DNA from: Geobacter sp.
GTDB taxonomy: Bacteria; Desulfobacterota; Desulfuromonadia; Geobacterales; DSM-12255
Direction of reading: 5' to 3'
DNA length: 41,210 nucleotides
Assembly: GCA_009886125.1 (NCBI GenBank)
Contig: VFJK01000093.1
Span: 1 to 41,210 of the forward strand
Positions 8,077-16,782 of this stretch are shown piece after piece. Numbering within the stretch: position 1 is the first letter of the stretch; each line of letters opens with the position of its first letter. The translations under genes and the position numbers were made by a program. The notes beneath the pieces are model-generated. The model was not told where the DNA came from. It worked only from the letters and a program-made list of their open reading frames with translations, and did not search any database.

Positions 8077-10308
8077 ATGAATGAACGCATAGTGAATCCG
8101 GACCCGACGCGTGAACATCGCAAGCGAAAACGCGAAGCTATAATCATCGGCATCTCTCTCCTTCTGATAAGCATCCTCATCGCCACACAGATACATCTCA
8201 CAAAGATAAGCTCGGAAGTCGCGATGGGCGCCAACATTATCATCTTCGGACTGATCAATGTGATAACCCTTCTGATAATTCTCTTTGTCTATCTTCTGGC
8301 GCGAAATCTGTTCAAGCTTTTCAAGGAGCGGCAGCTGAACAAGATGGGTGCCAGGCTCCGCACCAAGCTTGTCATGGCATTTGTCTCATTATCCCTCTTC
8401 CCGACACTTTTGCTCTTCTTCATCTCAGCCGGCTATATCACAAACAGTATCCAGAACTGGTTCAACCGGCAGATAGAAACCTCGCTTGATGAGTCCATGG
8501 AAGTTGCCCAGACCTATTACAAGAACTCCGCTGCCAATGCAGTCTTTTACGGGGAACAGATCAGCCAGTTCATAAAGAGCCGGAAACTTCTGAACGAGGA
8601 TAATCTCCCCCAGCTCAAGGCGCTGGTACGTGAGAAGCAGAAGGAGTATAACCTCGGAGTAGTCGAAGTATTCTCGGCTCAACGAGAAGAACTTATCAGG
8701 GCTTCAAACCCGAAACTTCCGATCTCGGAGTTCACGAATCCCTCATCTGACGACCTCAACACCGTGCTGAAAGGGCAAACACTGAGCAGGGTCAACTCCA
8801 TAGGCAAAGCTGACCTTATTCGAGGGATAGTCCCGGTTTTTTCGAACTGGAATCAGAGCGACATTGTCGGTGTTGTTGTGGTGAACTACTATGTGCCCTA
8901 CTCTCTTGTCAGCAAGATGAAAGAGATCAATGCTTCCTATCAAGAGTTCAGACAGCTCAAGATACTGAAGCGGCCGATTACGACCACCTACATACTGACG
9001 CTTCTCTTCATGACGTCGGTGATCATAACTCTCTCGGTCTGGTTCGGGGTTAACCTTGCCAAAAGCCTTACCGATCCTATCCAGGATCTCGCTTATGCGA
9101 CAAAACAGATAGCAGACGGAAATCTGGATATAGAGCTTGCAGGTGAAAGTCGTGATGAGATAGGTCAACTGATCCACTCTTTCAATAAAATGGCAGCCGA
9201 TTTAAGAACAAATCAGATCGCACTGAAAGATGCCAACTTCGATCTCAACCGGAGCAACCAGGAGATCGAAGGGCGCAGAAGGTATATGGAGACAGTTCTG
9301 CGCCATATCACCGCAGGCGTTATTTCGACTAACAGTCAGGGGATCGTAACGACCATCAACAAATCCGCAGAACGGCTTCTGCAGATCAAGCGTGCCGAGA
9401 TCATCGGCAGGAATGCCCGGGAAAAGTTCCCATGGCCTCAACTGGAAATAATGAAGGAAATGCTCCGCGACATTCTCCTTAAGAAACAGGAGACGATGAA
9501 CCGCCAGATTGAAATTCAGGTCAATGAAAACCGGTTGGTCCTCCAGGTCAACCTGACCCTTCTCAACGATGAGAATGGTGAATTCCTCGGAACGGTTGTC
9601 GTTTTCGACGATCTTACCCATATTATCAAGTCACAACGCATGGCTGCATGGAGAGAGGTCGCCCGAAGGATTGCTCATGAGATCAAGAACCCGCTCACCC
9701 CGATACAACTTTCAGCACAACGACTTCGCAAACGCTATCTCTCCAAATTTGCAGAAGATGATCAGGTATTCGATCAATCTACCGAGACGATCATAAAGTC
9801 AGTCGAAGAGCTCAAGACTCTTGTCAATGAATTTTCCCAATTTGCCAGAATGCCGGCCGCCCAGCCTGCCCCCTGCAATCTGAACGAACTTATTTCTGAA
9901 TCGGTAACCTTATACTCGGAAGCACATCGAAAAATACGCATCAGTTTTGTGCCGGATGAAGCACTCCCTGAACTGCAACTGGACCGGGACCAGATAAAAC
10001 GTGTCCTCATAAATCTTCTGGAGAATGCCGTTGCCGCCCTGGACAACGAAGGGGAGATCCGGATCGCCAGCAGCTACAACCATGAATTAAAAATGGCCGG
10101 TTTCTCGGTAGCAGATACCGGACTCGGAATATCTGCCGTAGACATGCCGAGACTTTTCGAACCATACTTCTCCACAAAAAAGAGCGGAACCGGCCTCGGG
10201 CTCTCCATAGTGAGCACTATAATCACCGATCATCACGGTTTTATCCGGGTAAAAGGGAATAAGCCGAAAGGGACTGTATTCACCATAGAGCTGCCGACTG
10301 GCAGATAA
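8077..10308 (+). CDS. NtrY-like membrane sensor histidine kinase
   Basis: 743 residues. The N-terminal part has three hydrophobic segments in the first about 120 residues, followed by an extracytoplasmic sensor region and a further membrane segment near residues 305-325. This is the layout of NtrY-type nitrogen/redox sensors. A HAMP domain (LTDPIQDLAYATKQIADGNL) and a PAS domain (from about residue 400, GVISTNSQGIVTTINKSAE) follow. The kinase core has H534 in RRIAHEIKNPLTP as the phosphorylation site. The ATPase has its N box (NLLENAVAALDNEG) and glycine-rich boxes (DTGLGIS, GTGLGLS). NtrY kinases usually stand next to an NtrX-type regulator; none is present here, so the partner must be encoded elsewhere. 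GGAG lies 8 bases upstream of the ATG. Confidence 0.88.
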   Translation: MNERIVNPDPTREHRKRKREAIIIGISLLLISILIATQIHLTKISSEVAMGANIIIFGLINVITLLIILFVYLLARNLFKLFKERQLNKMGARLRTKLVMAFVSLSLFPTLLLFFISAGYITNSIQNWFNRQIETSLDESMEVAQTYYKNSAANAVFYGEQISQFIKSRKLLNEDNLPQLKALVREKQKEYNLGVVEVFSAQREELIRASNPKLPISEFTNPSSDDLNTVLKGQTLSRVNSIGKADLIRGIVPVFSNWNQSDIVGVVVVNYYVPYSLVSKMKEINASYQEFRQLKILKRPITTTYILTLLFMTSVIITLSVWFGVNLAKSLTDPIQDLAYATKQIADGNLDIELAGESRDEIGQLIHSFNKMAADLRTNQIALKDANFDLNRSNQEIEGRRRYMETVLRHITAGVISTNSQGIVTTINKSAERLLQIKRAEIIGRNAREKFPWPQLEIMKEMLRDILLKKQETMNRQIEIQVNENRLVLQVNLTLLNDENGEFLGTVVVFDDLTHIIKSQRMAAWREVARRIAHEIKNPLTPIQLSAQRLRKRYLSKFAEDDQVFDQSTETIIKSVEELKTLVNEFSQFARMPAAQPAPCNLNELISESVTLYSEAHRKIRISFVPDEALPELQLDRDQIKRVLINLLENAVAALDNEGEIRIASSYNHELKMAGFSVADTGLGISAVDMPRLFEPYFSTKKSGTGLGLSIVSTIITDHHGFIRVKGNKPKGTVFTIELPTGR

Positions 10309-10338
10309 CTAAATATGAGTTTTAAAAGGATTTTCCTG

Positions 10339-10368
10339 TTGACTTTTTTCAAGCAAAATTGATACATT
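10339..10368 (+). promoter_or_regulatory. Possible promoter upstream of the PxxKW gene
   Basis: TTGACT at 10339-10344 is a good -35 box. The A+T-rich ATACATT region at 10362-10368 is the only candidate -10 and is a weak match. It lies in the 104-base gap between the sensor kinase and the cysteine-rich protein. AGGAGG with an 8-base spacer precedes the ATG at 10413. Confidence 0.35.
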
Positions 10369-10412
10369 GAAAATCTGCTTAAAATATTGTGAGTTTATAG
10401 GAGGCTTTCTTC

Positions 10413-10700
10413 ATGCAGTGTCAAACGGTTCTTCCCGGCAGCGAGTGTACTTTCTGGGGGAAACAGGGTTGTGTATTCTCTGACGGTTCATGTCAGGTGA
10501 TAGTCGATAATTGTGAAGGTTGTGAGCGAATTGTTCCCGGCACAATCGGAAATGTCTGTGGCTCATATCCGGCTCCGGAGCAGAAATGGCTGAATGGTAT
10601 CTGTAATTTTGCAACTCATGTCAAAATCGAGATAAAAACGGAAGACCTCAAGGTCAACCCGCTCAAGGCATCCAAGAAAGCAGCCGGAAAGAAGAAGTAG
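10413..10700 (+). CDS. PxxKW family cysteine-rich protein
   Basis: 95 residues with eight cysteines at positions 3, 12, 20, 27, 34, 37, 49 and 64, then a lysine-rich tail (KKAAGKKK). The motif P55-E-Q-K-W59 identifies the PxxKW cysteine-rich family, known to me mainly from Geobacter and related bacteria and without an established function. There is no signal peptide, so it should be cytoplasmic. The cysteine spacing (including C34-x2-C37) suggests a metal or iron-sulfur site, but this is inference. The gene stands alone between a candidate promoter and a strong terminator, which suggests independent and possibly high expression. Confidence 0.75.
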   Translation: MQCQTVLPGSECTFWGKQGCVFSDGSCQVIVDNCEGCERIVPGTIGNVCGSYPAPEQKWLNGICNFATHVKIEIKTEDLKVNPLKASKKAAGKKK

Positions 10701-10726
10701 TCAACACTTTACATACAGGCAATCAG

Positions 10727-10752
10727 AGGGGGGATTCGTTCCCCCCTTTTTT
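10727..10752 (+). terminator. Intrinsic terminator after the PxxKW gene
   Basis: An 8-bp stem (10727-10734 with 10740-10747), containing six G-C pairs and a TTCGT loop, runs straight into six T residues. It lies 27 bases after the stop codon. Confidence 0.9.
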
Positions 10753-10792
10753 ATTGGCACTACGTTGAGGACTCTCAAAAGGCACTGAATTT

Positions 10793-11239
10793 ATGGCTTT
10801 TGACACACTTGTCTGCCCATCGTGCGGCAGCAGCATAAGAGATTACAAAAACCCGCTCCCGACTGTCGACATCATCATCGAAATTGACGGAGGGATTGTC
10901 CTAATTGAGAGAGGACATGATCCGAAAGGGTGGGCACTCCCCGGAGGATTTGTTGATTACGGGGAGACATTGGAAGCAGCGGCGATACGTGAGGCTTTCG
11001 AGGAGACATCTCTTTCGATCTCAGGGCTAAGACTGCTCGGATGTTATTCGGATCCGTCACGGGATAAAAGACGACACACCATCTCGACTGTATACGTCGC
11101 AAAAGGTGAAGGGGTTCTGCAGGCAGGAGATGATGCTGCGACTGCTCGTGTTTTCAGTAAGGATGCTCTACCATCAGGGCTCTGCTTCGATCATGACCGT
11201 ATCATCAAAGAGTATCTGCAGAGCAATACACCGGCCTAG
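10793..11239 (+). CDS. Nudix hydrolase with N-terminal CxxC half-ribbon
   Basis: 148 residues. The Nudix box runs from G52 to L74: G52, E58, R66-E67 and E70-E71 are in place, so the metal-binding REXXEE core is intact. The late glycine of the consensus is Ser73. The family hydrolyses a nucleoside diphosphate linked to another group; the N-terminal C8-P-S-C11 pair and overall length resemble ADP-ribose or NADH pyrophosphatase relatives. The substrate cannot be fixed from the sequence. The gene follows the PxxKW terminator by 40 bases. Its stop codon overlaps the stop of the convergent GGDEF-EAL gene by four bases. Confidence 0.88.
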   Translation: MAFDTLVCPSCGSSIRDYKNPLPTVDIIIEIDGGIVLIERGHDPKGWALPGGFVDYGETLEAAAIREAFEETSLSISGLRLLGCYSDPSRDKRRHTISTVYVAKGEGVLQAGDDAATARVFSKDALPSGLCFDHDRIIKEYLQSNTPA

Positions 11240-13617
11240 TCTGCAGCTCTGTTCCCCTCCCAGCCGCGGGACTGTATAAAATCATACACCTTTTCAGGAC
11301 GTATCGGTCGACTCACCAGATACCCCTGAATCTCATCGCACATCGCCTCCTGCAGGAAGGTGTATTGACCTTGTGTCTCAACCCCTTCTGCGATGACTCT
11401 CAGATTAAGGCTGTTCCCCATGGCTATGATTGCAGATGTTATTGCCGCATCAGTCTTGCTCGACTCAACATCCCTCACGAAAGACTTGTCGATCTTCAAA
11501 GTATTCACTGAGAAACGCTTCAGATGCGCCAGGGATGAGTATCCGGTACCGAAATCGTCTACTGATATATGAATGCCCCTGCTCTGGACATCGTTCAGAA
11601 CCTGGATCGTAAATTCAGGGTTCTGCATGATGACACTTTCGGTGATCTCGATCTCAAGCTGGTCAAACGGCATTCCGGTCTGAATGACTACATTTTCGAG
11701 CCGCTCTACAAAATCTGCCTGCTGAAGCTGGTAACCCGAGATATTTACTGCCACTCTCATTCTTGGCAAACCCATATTAAACCACTCGACATTCTGGCGA
11801 CAGGCACTTTCCAGCACCCAATCACCGATAGCGACGATGAGCCCTGTCTCTTCTGCAAGGGGGATGAAATCATCCGGGTTTATCAGGCCGAATTCAGGAT
11901 GGTCCCATCTCAGCAGAGCCTCCATGGCTGTTATCTGGCCGGAGATTATATCGACTTTCGGTTGATAGACCAGCCTGAACTCGTTTTTTGAAAGCGCCTT
12001 CCTCATGCTGTTTTCAAGTAAAAGCTGCTTGTGCGCATTTTCATCCATGGAGGGGTCATAAAGGACACAGCGGTCACCGCCCTGCGCTTTCGCCTCATAC
12101 ATGGCGATATCCGCCTTCTTTATGAGGCTGTCGATGTCATCGCCGTGCTCAGGGAAGATGCTTATCCCTATGCTCCCCATCGCAAAAAGCTCATGGGTGT
12201 CAATGATAAATGGCTTTTGAAGGGCATCCAGTATCTTTCTGGCGACTAACTCGGCATCTCCGGGTTTCTCAAGAGTCCCGAGGACTATCGTAAATTCGTC
12301 GCCGCCAAACCGTGCAACAGTATCAACTTCCCGCACCGACGCTATCAGAGTCTTTGCAACAGACTGGAGCAGCCTGTCCCCTACAGGATGTCCCAGTGAA
12401 TCGTTAATAACCTTGAACCGGTCAAGATCGATGAAAAGCAGAGCCACTGAACTCTTGCGCCGATTTGCATAGGCAATCGACTGTTGGAGCCTGTCACGGA
12501 AAAGAATGCGATTGGGAAGCCCGGTCAGGTTATCATTGTGTGCCAGCTTGTACAGCCTCGCTTGAGAACGTTTCTTCTCCGTCACATCATGCCATATCCC
12601 CCAGACCAGTGCGGGGATTCCATCGATGAAACTACAGGTAAGGTTCCCTTCCACTGCTATTTCGCTGCCATCTTCCCCTTTTAATGACAGCTCTACATCT
12701 TCAGCCTTTACTCCGCCAAGGGTCTTCTGGATTTCCCTTGCGGCAGTTTCCTGAGAATCGCTGCCGATAATCCCGCTGAACCCCTTTGTCTCGATCTCTT
12801 CTGCAGTAAAACCAACTGCTCGGCGCATAGCAAGATTCATAAACAGTATCCGGCCATCCGGCGTATTGCAGTGGATCAGGTCTTTTGCATTATCGATGAA
12901 GCTTATAAGCCGCTTCTCACTTTCGCGGACCAGGAGAGTCTCACGGCGAATAACCGTCATCAGGGAGTTTGCAATAATTGCGGTGACTGCATTCGTTATG
13001 ACGACCCAAAGAGCCATCAGGAAAAGGTAATGTACATTATGATTGAGCGCAGGATCGACGAAAGGCATCTTTACGGATGGGAGTATTTTCGTATGTTCCG
13101 CCATAAGAAGAAAAGAGTAGAGCCCCCCGCCTATCCCCCCCATAATCCATACATCATGCTGGATATCGAGGATATAGGCGGCTTCGAGAGTCACTATCAG
13201 ATACACCGGCCAGAACCAGCTGGTCGCACCGCCGCTACAGTGGATAAGAACAGTTACTGCCAGAAGGTCGAGAAAGATCTGGGAATGCCTTGAGAATCGA
13301 TACTCTGCCAGAAGCCTGTTGTTGGTATGGCACGCAAGGTTGTAGAGGACGACAAGAGAAATTGTACTGGCAAGAAGGCTGATCTGAACAGATTCGATGA
13401 AAAAACCGTACCTGCTGAAAAGGTAGGTGCTCCCTGCAAGCGCCCCGTACATTGCAAGCACTGAGAGAAGAAACCATCTGACAACGGCAACAACGCGTAT
13501 CCGTTCAGCCCTGTTTTCGGATATGCTGTATTCTTGAGAGAGAGAGTTGTCGCCGACACTGGTAAAGCGCCTGTTGAGTGTTTCTGTCCACGACATCAAT
13601 TCAGAGACTCTGTTCAT
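11236..13617 (-). CDS. Membrane PAS-GGDEF-EAL cyclic di-GMP synthase/phosphodiesterase
   Basis: 793 residues. About six hydrophobic segments between residues 45 and 220 form an integral membrane sensor, followed by a PAS domain (about 235-355). The GGDEF domain (about 360-525) keeps FGGDEF near residue 440 and the RxxD inhibitory site five residues before it (REVD). The EAL domain (about 540-785) keeps EALLRW, the Asn in VNISGYQL, EITES, DDFGTGYSSL, the Lys of LKIDKSF, AEGVET and QGYLVSRP. Both catalytic sets therefore look competent for making and breaking c-di-GMP; which activity dominates cannot be told. Its ATG overlaps the mqnA stop in an ATGA arrangement, so it should be translated by coupling to that gene. 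It converges on the Nudix gene with overlapping stops. Confidence 0.93.
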   Translation of the reverse strand: MNRVSELMSWTETLNRRFTSVGDNSLSQEYSISENRAERIRVVAVVRWFLLSVLAMYGALAGSTYLFSRYGFFIESVQISLLASTISLVVLYNLACHTNNRLLAEYRFSRHSQIFLDLLAVTVLIHCSGGATSWFWPVYLIVTLEAAYILDIQHDVWIMGGIGGGLYSFLLMAEHTKILPSVKMPFVDPALNHNVHYLFLMALWVVITNAVTAIIANSLMTVIRRETLLVRESEKRLISFIDNAKDLIHCNTPDGRILFMNLAMRRAVGFTAEEIETKGFSGIIGSDSQETAAREIQKTLGGVKAEDVELSLKGEDGSEIAVEGNLTCSFIDGIPALVWGIWHDVTEKKRSQARLYKLAHNDNLTGLPNRILFRDRLQQSIAYANRRKSSVALLFIDLDRFKVINDSLGHPVGDRLLQSVAKTLIASVREVDTVARFGGDEFTIVLGTLEKPGDAELVARKILDALQKPFIIDTHELFAMGSIGISIFPEHGDDIDSLIKKADIAMYEAKAQGGDRCVLYDPSMDENAHKQLLLENSMRKALSKNEFRLVYQPKVDIISGQITAMEALLRWDHPEFGLINPDDFIPLAEETGLIVAIGDWVLESACRQNVEWFNMGLPRMRVAVNISGYQLQQADFVERLENVVIQTGMPFDQLEIEITESVIMQNPEFTIQVLNDVQSRGIHISVDDFGTGYSSLAHLKRFSVNTLKIDKSFVRDVESSKTDAAITSAIIAMGNSLNLRVIAEGVETQGQYTFLQEAMCDEIQGYLVSRPIRPEKVYDFIQSRGWEGNRAAD

Positions 13618-14444
13618 GCCGTATCCCGATATCCGAAAAGGCGAAGCTGTGGTTCACTGTCAATAAGAGAAGCGTCTGCAGCAAATCGATAAAACAGCTT
13701 CAGACCTTCTATATGGTTTGGTGAAAGATCATATGAGATCGTATTCCAGTAGTTAATGAGAAACTCGCGATTTGTCCAGATAATTCTTGTCGCCGCTGCA
13801 ATATCATCATAGCTCTGCATGGCAATGCGCTTTGATTCAAGCAGCCTGTTGCATAATATATCGACTGTGGCTTTGTCACTGCAGGCAACCTCTTCTCTCA
13901 GCAGCCAGAGAGCAAACACGAACGGGGTACCGGTAAACTGATACCAGAGCTCACCAAGATCGTACAGGTAACAGCCCTTCCGGTTGAATGATTCCCGTAA
14001 CGCATTGTCACCGATAAGGAGCAGAGGATCATCAAGGGAGTTAAGATTCTTTAGAGGGCTTTCAGCTGTATAGAAGGTGTTGGTAAAGGAGTATCGACGT
14101 GCAAGGAGTATTTTCAGTAACGCCACTGATGTCTCTGACTCGCCGGTTATAGCAATAGATGCCCCGTCCAGCCGCTCTATCGGAATCGGTGAAAAAAGCA
14201 GGACGCTTTTCACCACACCGATGGAACTGATCGAGAGGTCCGGAAGGATCAGATAAGATCCCGGGTTACGGGCAAACTCAATAGAAGAAGAAGGGCAGAG
14301 ATCGATCTCGCCGTTTCGAAGCCTGGCATTCAGTTCTGCAGGTGTCCCTGTAACAAAGTCATACCCGGAGTCATAAAAACGATCCCGGAGAACGGTGAAT
14401 ATCGGAGTACAGTTAAGATAACTTATCTCTCCTATACGAAGCAT
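13614..14444 (-). CDS. mqnA: Chorismate dehydratase MqnA (futalosine menaquinone pathway)
   Basis: 276 residues from ATG 14444, which has GGAG 7 bases upstream; an in-frame TTG at 14459 has no such site. The protein starts with the family's RIGEISYLNCTPIF segment. Further MqnA marks are CPSSSIEFARNP, GESETSVALLKILL, LLIGDNALR and YDLGELWYQFTGTPFVFALW. MqnA removes water from chorismate to form 3-enolpyruvylbenzoate, the first step of the futalosine route to menaquinone, the main quinone of this group. The fold is that of a periplasmic-type binding protein, but no signal peptide is present, so it is cytoplasmic. Its stop overlaps the start of the GGDEF-EAL gene. The gcvH terminator directly upstream separates it from the accBC operon; its own promoter was not identified. 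Confidence 0.88.
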   Translation of the reverse strand: MLRIGEISYLNCTPIFTVLRDRFYDSGYDFVTGTPAELNARLRNGEIDLCPSSSIEFARNPGSYLILPDLSISSIGVVKSVLLFSPIPIERLDGASIAITGESETSVALLKILLARRYSFTNTFYTAESPLKNLNSLDDPLLLIGDNALRESFNRKGCYLYDLGELWYQFTGTPFVFALWLLREEVACSDKATVDILCNRLLESKRIAMQSYDDIAAATRIIWTNREFLINYWNTISYDLSPNHIEGLKLFYRFAADASLIDSEPQLRLFGYRDTA

Positions 14445-14462
14445 CTGATCTCTCCACAAAAA

Positions 14463-14490
14463 TAAAAAAAGGCGAGATAGAATCTCGCCT
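14463..14490 (-). terminator. Intrinsic terminator after gcvH
   Basis: On the minus strand a perfect stem (14482-14489 pairing with 14471-14478, plus one A-T pair) with an AGA loop is followed by a run of seven T residues (14469-14463). It ends the aminopeptidase-accB-accC-gcvH operon just before mqnA. Confidence 0.88.
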
Positions 14491-14511
14491 CTGTTACATT
14501 CCGCCTACAGG

Positions 14512-14901
14512 CTACTCCTCATTATCAGACACCTGTTCAAGATAGTCATCTGAAGACATAAGAAGTTTCAACTCTTCATGGTCCGAAATCTCCACGACCA
14601 GGAGCCATCCGGCATCATATGGGTCATCATTCATGATTTCAGGAGAGTCGACCACCTCTCCGTTAACTTCGACAACTACGCCGCTCAACGGTGCGTAAAG
14701 CTCTGCGATTGTCTTCCTTGCCTCAACTGTGCCGAAGGAGTCATCCTGATCAAGTTCGTCACCTAGAACCGGGAGCTCAACGGCACTTATGATGCCGAGT
14801 TCCCCCTGAGCATGATCGGTAATGCCGATAACCGCCCTGTCTCCTTCAACTCTGATCCAGAGATGCTCCTTGCTGTACAACAGTTCTTCAGGAAGATCCA
14901 T
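14512..14901 (-). CDS. gcvH: Glycine cleavage system H protein (lipoyl carrier)
   Basis: 129 residues, the normal length. The H protein carries a lipoyl group on one lysine and shuttles the aminomethyl group between the P, T and L proteins of glycine cleavage. The attachment lysine is K63 in TVEARKTIAELYAPLSG. The N-terminal SKEHLWIRVEGD and the NDDPYDAGWLL segment near residues 90-100 are typical. The gene starts 3 bases after the accC stop, with GGAG 6 bases upstream, and is followed by a terminator. No gcvT, gcvP or lipoate ligase is close, so this copy may serve a distant gcv operon or lipoate relay. Placement behind accBC puts a lipoyl and a biotinyl carrier in one operon. Confidence 0.92.
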   Translation of the reverse strand: MDLPEELLYSKEHLWIRVEGDRAVIGITDHAQGELGIISAVELPVLGDELDQDDSFGTVEARKTIAELYAPLSGVVVEVNGEVVDSPEIMNDDPYDAGWLLVVEISDHEELKLLMSSDDYLEQVSDNEE

Positions 14902-14904
14902 AGG

Positions 14905-16245
14905 CTACTCCAGAACTACTCTTTCCAAAAAGCTTGTATCTATGTTCCCTTCGATAAAATCCTTATTTGCCATTATCTTCCGGTGGAACGGTATCGTTGT
15001 CTTTATCCCGTCGACGATATATTCATCGAGTGCACTAGCCATCCGGTGAATAGCGTCCTCCCTCGTCTCAGCATGGACTATCAGCTTTGCAATGAGAGAA
15101 TCATAGTGTGGGACAACAGTATATCCGTCATAGACAAAGGAGTCAACACGTACTCCGAGCCCTCCCGGAGTGTGATAAGCAGTTATTTTGCCAGGAGAGG
15201 GGGAGAATTTTACCGGATCTTCAGCATTGATGCGGCATTCGATCGAATGCCCATTGATCTTTACATCGCTCTGCTTGTAGCGAAGCTTGTTCCCGTACGC
15301 TACCCTGATCTGCTCTCTGACAATATCGATACCGGTAACCATCTCGGTCACCGGATGCTCTACCTGTATCCGTGTATTCATCTCCATAAAGAAGAAATTG
15401 CTGTTCTTGTCCACAAGGAACTCAATAGTACCGGCACTGTAATACCCTACGGCCTTTGCAGCCCTTACTGCCGCCTCGCCCATCGCCTGGCGCAGTGCAG
15501 GGGTACTTACGGTCGAAGGGGCCTCTTCTATGATCCTCTGATGGCGCCTCTGAATCGAGCAGTCGCGCTCACCCAGATGAATCACATTGCCATGCTTGTC
15601 TCCAAGAATCTGGATCTCGACGTGACGTGGCTGCTCGCAGTACTTTTCTATGTAAACTTCAGGATTCCCGAAACCGGCCTGAGCCTCTGCCCGTGCGGTC
15701 GCAAAAGCATTCGGAAGCGCCGCTGGCGAGTGAACTATCTTCATCCCGCGACCACCACCACCGGCTGTTGCCTTGATGATGACCGGGAGCCCGATCTCTT
15801 TTGCGATCTTGACAGCCTCCTTGACATCCTTCACGGCTTCCTTTGTACCGGGGAGGATGGGGACCCCCTCTTTTATGACTGCCTGGCGGGCACTGATCTT
15901 ATCCCCCATGATCCTCATGCTCGAGGAGTTGGGGCCAATGAAGTTTATCCCGCAGTTTTCACAGATCTCCGCAAAAGCCGCATTTTCAGCGAGAAAGCCG
16001 TATCCTGGATGGATAGCTTCGGCATCAGTCAGCTCAGCAGCACTGATAATCGCATTTATGTTCAAATAGCTTTGCAGACTTGGCGGCGGGCCAATACAGA
16101 CACTTTCATCGGCAAGCTTTACATGAAGCGAATCCCTGTCAGCAGTAGAGTAGACGGCTACTGTCTTGATCCCGAGCTCCTTGCAGGCACGGATTACACG
16201 CATCGCAATTTCGCCGCGATTGGCTATAAGTACTTTATGAAACAT
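14905..16245 (-). CDS. accC: Acetyl-CoA carboxylase, biotin carboxylase subunit
   Basis: 446 residues, the standard size. It uses ATP and bicarbonate to carboxylate the biotin on AccB, the first half of malonyl-CoA formation for fatty acid synthesis. The N-terminal domain begins [21 protein letters not shown]. The ATP-grasp glycine loop is [14 protein letters not shown]. Later motifs are [20 protein letters not shown], the catalytic [14 protein letters not shown] segment and [16 protein letters not shown] lies 7 bases before the ATG. It sits between accB (28-base gap) and gcvH (3-base gap) on the same strand and is surely co-transcribed with both. Confidence 0.97.
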   Translation of the reverse strand: MFHKVLIANRGEIAMRVIRACKELGIKTVAVYSTADRDSLHVKLADESVCIGPPPSLQSYLNINAIISAAELTDAEAIHPGYGFLAENAAFAEICENCGINFIGPNSSSMRIMGDKISARQAVIKEGVPILPGTKEAVKDVKEAVKIAKEIGLPVIIKATAGGGGRGMKIVHSPAALPNAFATARAEAQAGFGNPEVYIEKYCEQPRHVEIQILGDKHGNVIHLGERDCSIQRRHQRIIEEAPSTVSTPALRQAMGEAAVRAAKAVGYYSAGTIEFLVDKNSNFFFMEMNTRIQVEHPVTEMVTGIDIVREQIRVAYGNKLRYKQSDVKINGHSIECRINAEDPVKFSPSPGKITAYHTPGGLGVRVDSFVYDGYTVVPHYDSLIAKLIVHAETREDAIHRMASALDEYIVDGIKTTIPFHRKIMANKDFIEGNIDTSFLERVVLE

Positions 16246-16273
16246 GAAATTTCTCTCCTGTCAGATCTGACTG

Positions 16274-16744
16274 CTAGAGTTTTTCTACAATGAACAGAGT
16301 GTCGTTGTACTCGACAGGCTCAGCATTTTCCCGGCATATCTTGATTATCTTGCAGCGGAACTCGGCTTCGATCTCGTTCATCAGCTTCATCGCTTCGACA
16401 ATGCAGAGTACCTGGCCCTTCTCGACAATCTGCCCGACCTCGACAAAAGGCGGTGAATCCGGTGCCGGTGCACGGTAGAAAGTGCCGACAATCGGCGAAG
16501 GGATCCGCTCACCGGCTTCATCGGCAGGAGCAGCCGCAGCAACAGGTGCTGCAGGAGCCGAATGTGCTACAGCACCATGCGGTGCTGCTGCGAATACCGG
16601 AGCCGGAGCTGCCTGGTACTGCACCATCTGAGGTTCGCTGCCACGTTTCAGGAATATCCTCTCCTCGCCGCTCTCCATCTCGAACTCGGTAATGTCAGTC
16701 TCAGTAATCATCTTCACCAGCAATTTAAGATCTTTGATATCCAT
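16274..16744 (-). CDS. accB: Acetyl-CoA carboxylase, biotin carboxyl carrier protein
   Basis: 156 residues. The N-terminal region (about 1-40) is the interaction segment, including [14 protein letters not shown] flexible Ala/Pro-rich linker follows (about 40-78). The C-terminal biotinyl domain has the attachment lysine K120 in [13 protein letters not shown], with 36 residues after it as is usual. AccB carries the carboxybiotin between AccC and the carboxyltransferase AccAD, which is not encoded here. AGGAGAG is placed correctly before the ATG. It lies 38 bases downstream of the M24 aminopeptidase gene and 28 bases upstream of accC. Confidence 0.96.
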   Translation of the reverse strand: MDIKDLKLLVKMITETDITEFEMESGEERIFLKRGSEPQMVQYQAAPAPVFAAAPHGAVAHSAPAAPVAAAAPADEAGERIPSPIVGTFYRAPAPDSPPFVEVGQIVEKGQVLCIVEAMKLMNEIEAEFRCKIIKICRENAEPVEYNDTLFIVEKL

Positions 16745-16782
16745 CTTTTTCTCTCCTTTTTTATTACGATTAAAATTATTCT

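Noticed and set aside
14902-14904. Possible glycine riboswitch before gcvH
   Set aside because: The gap to accC is three bases, so there is no room for a leader; gcvH is translated from the accBC transcript.
14812-16293. A 493-codon plus-strand open frame opposite accC and gcvH
   Set aside because: It mirrors clear coding sequence on the other strand, has no domain and no ribosome site.
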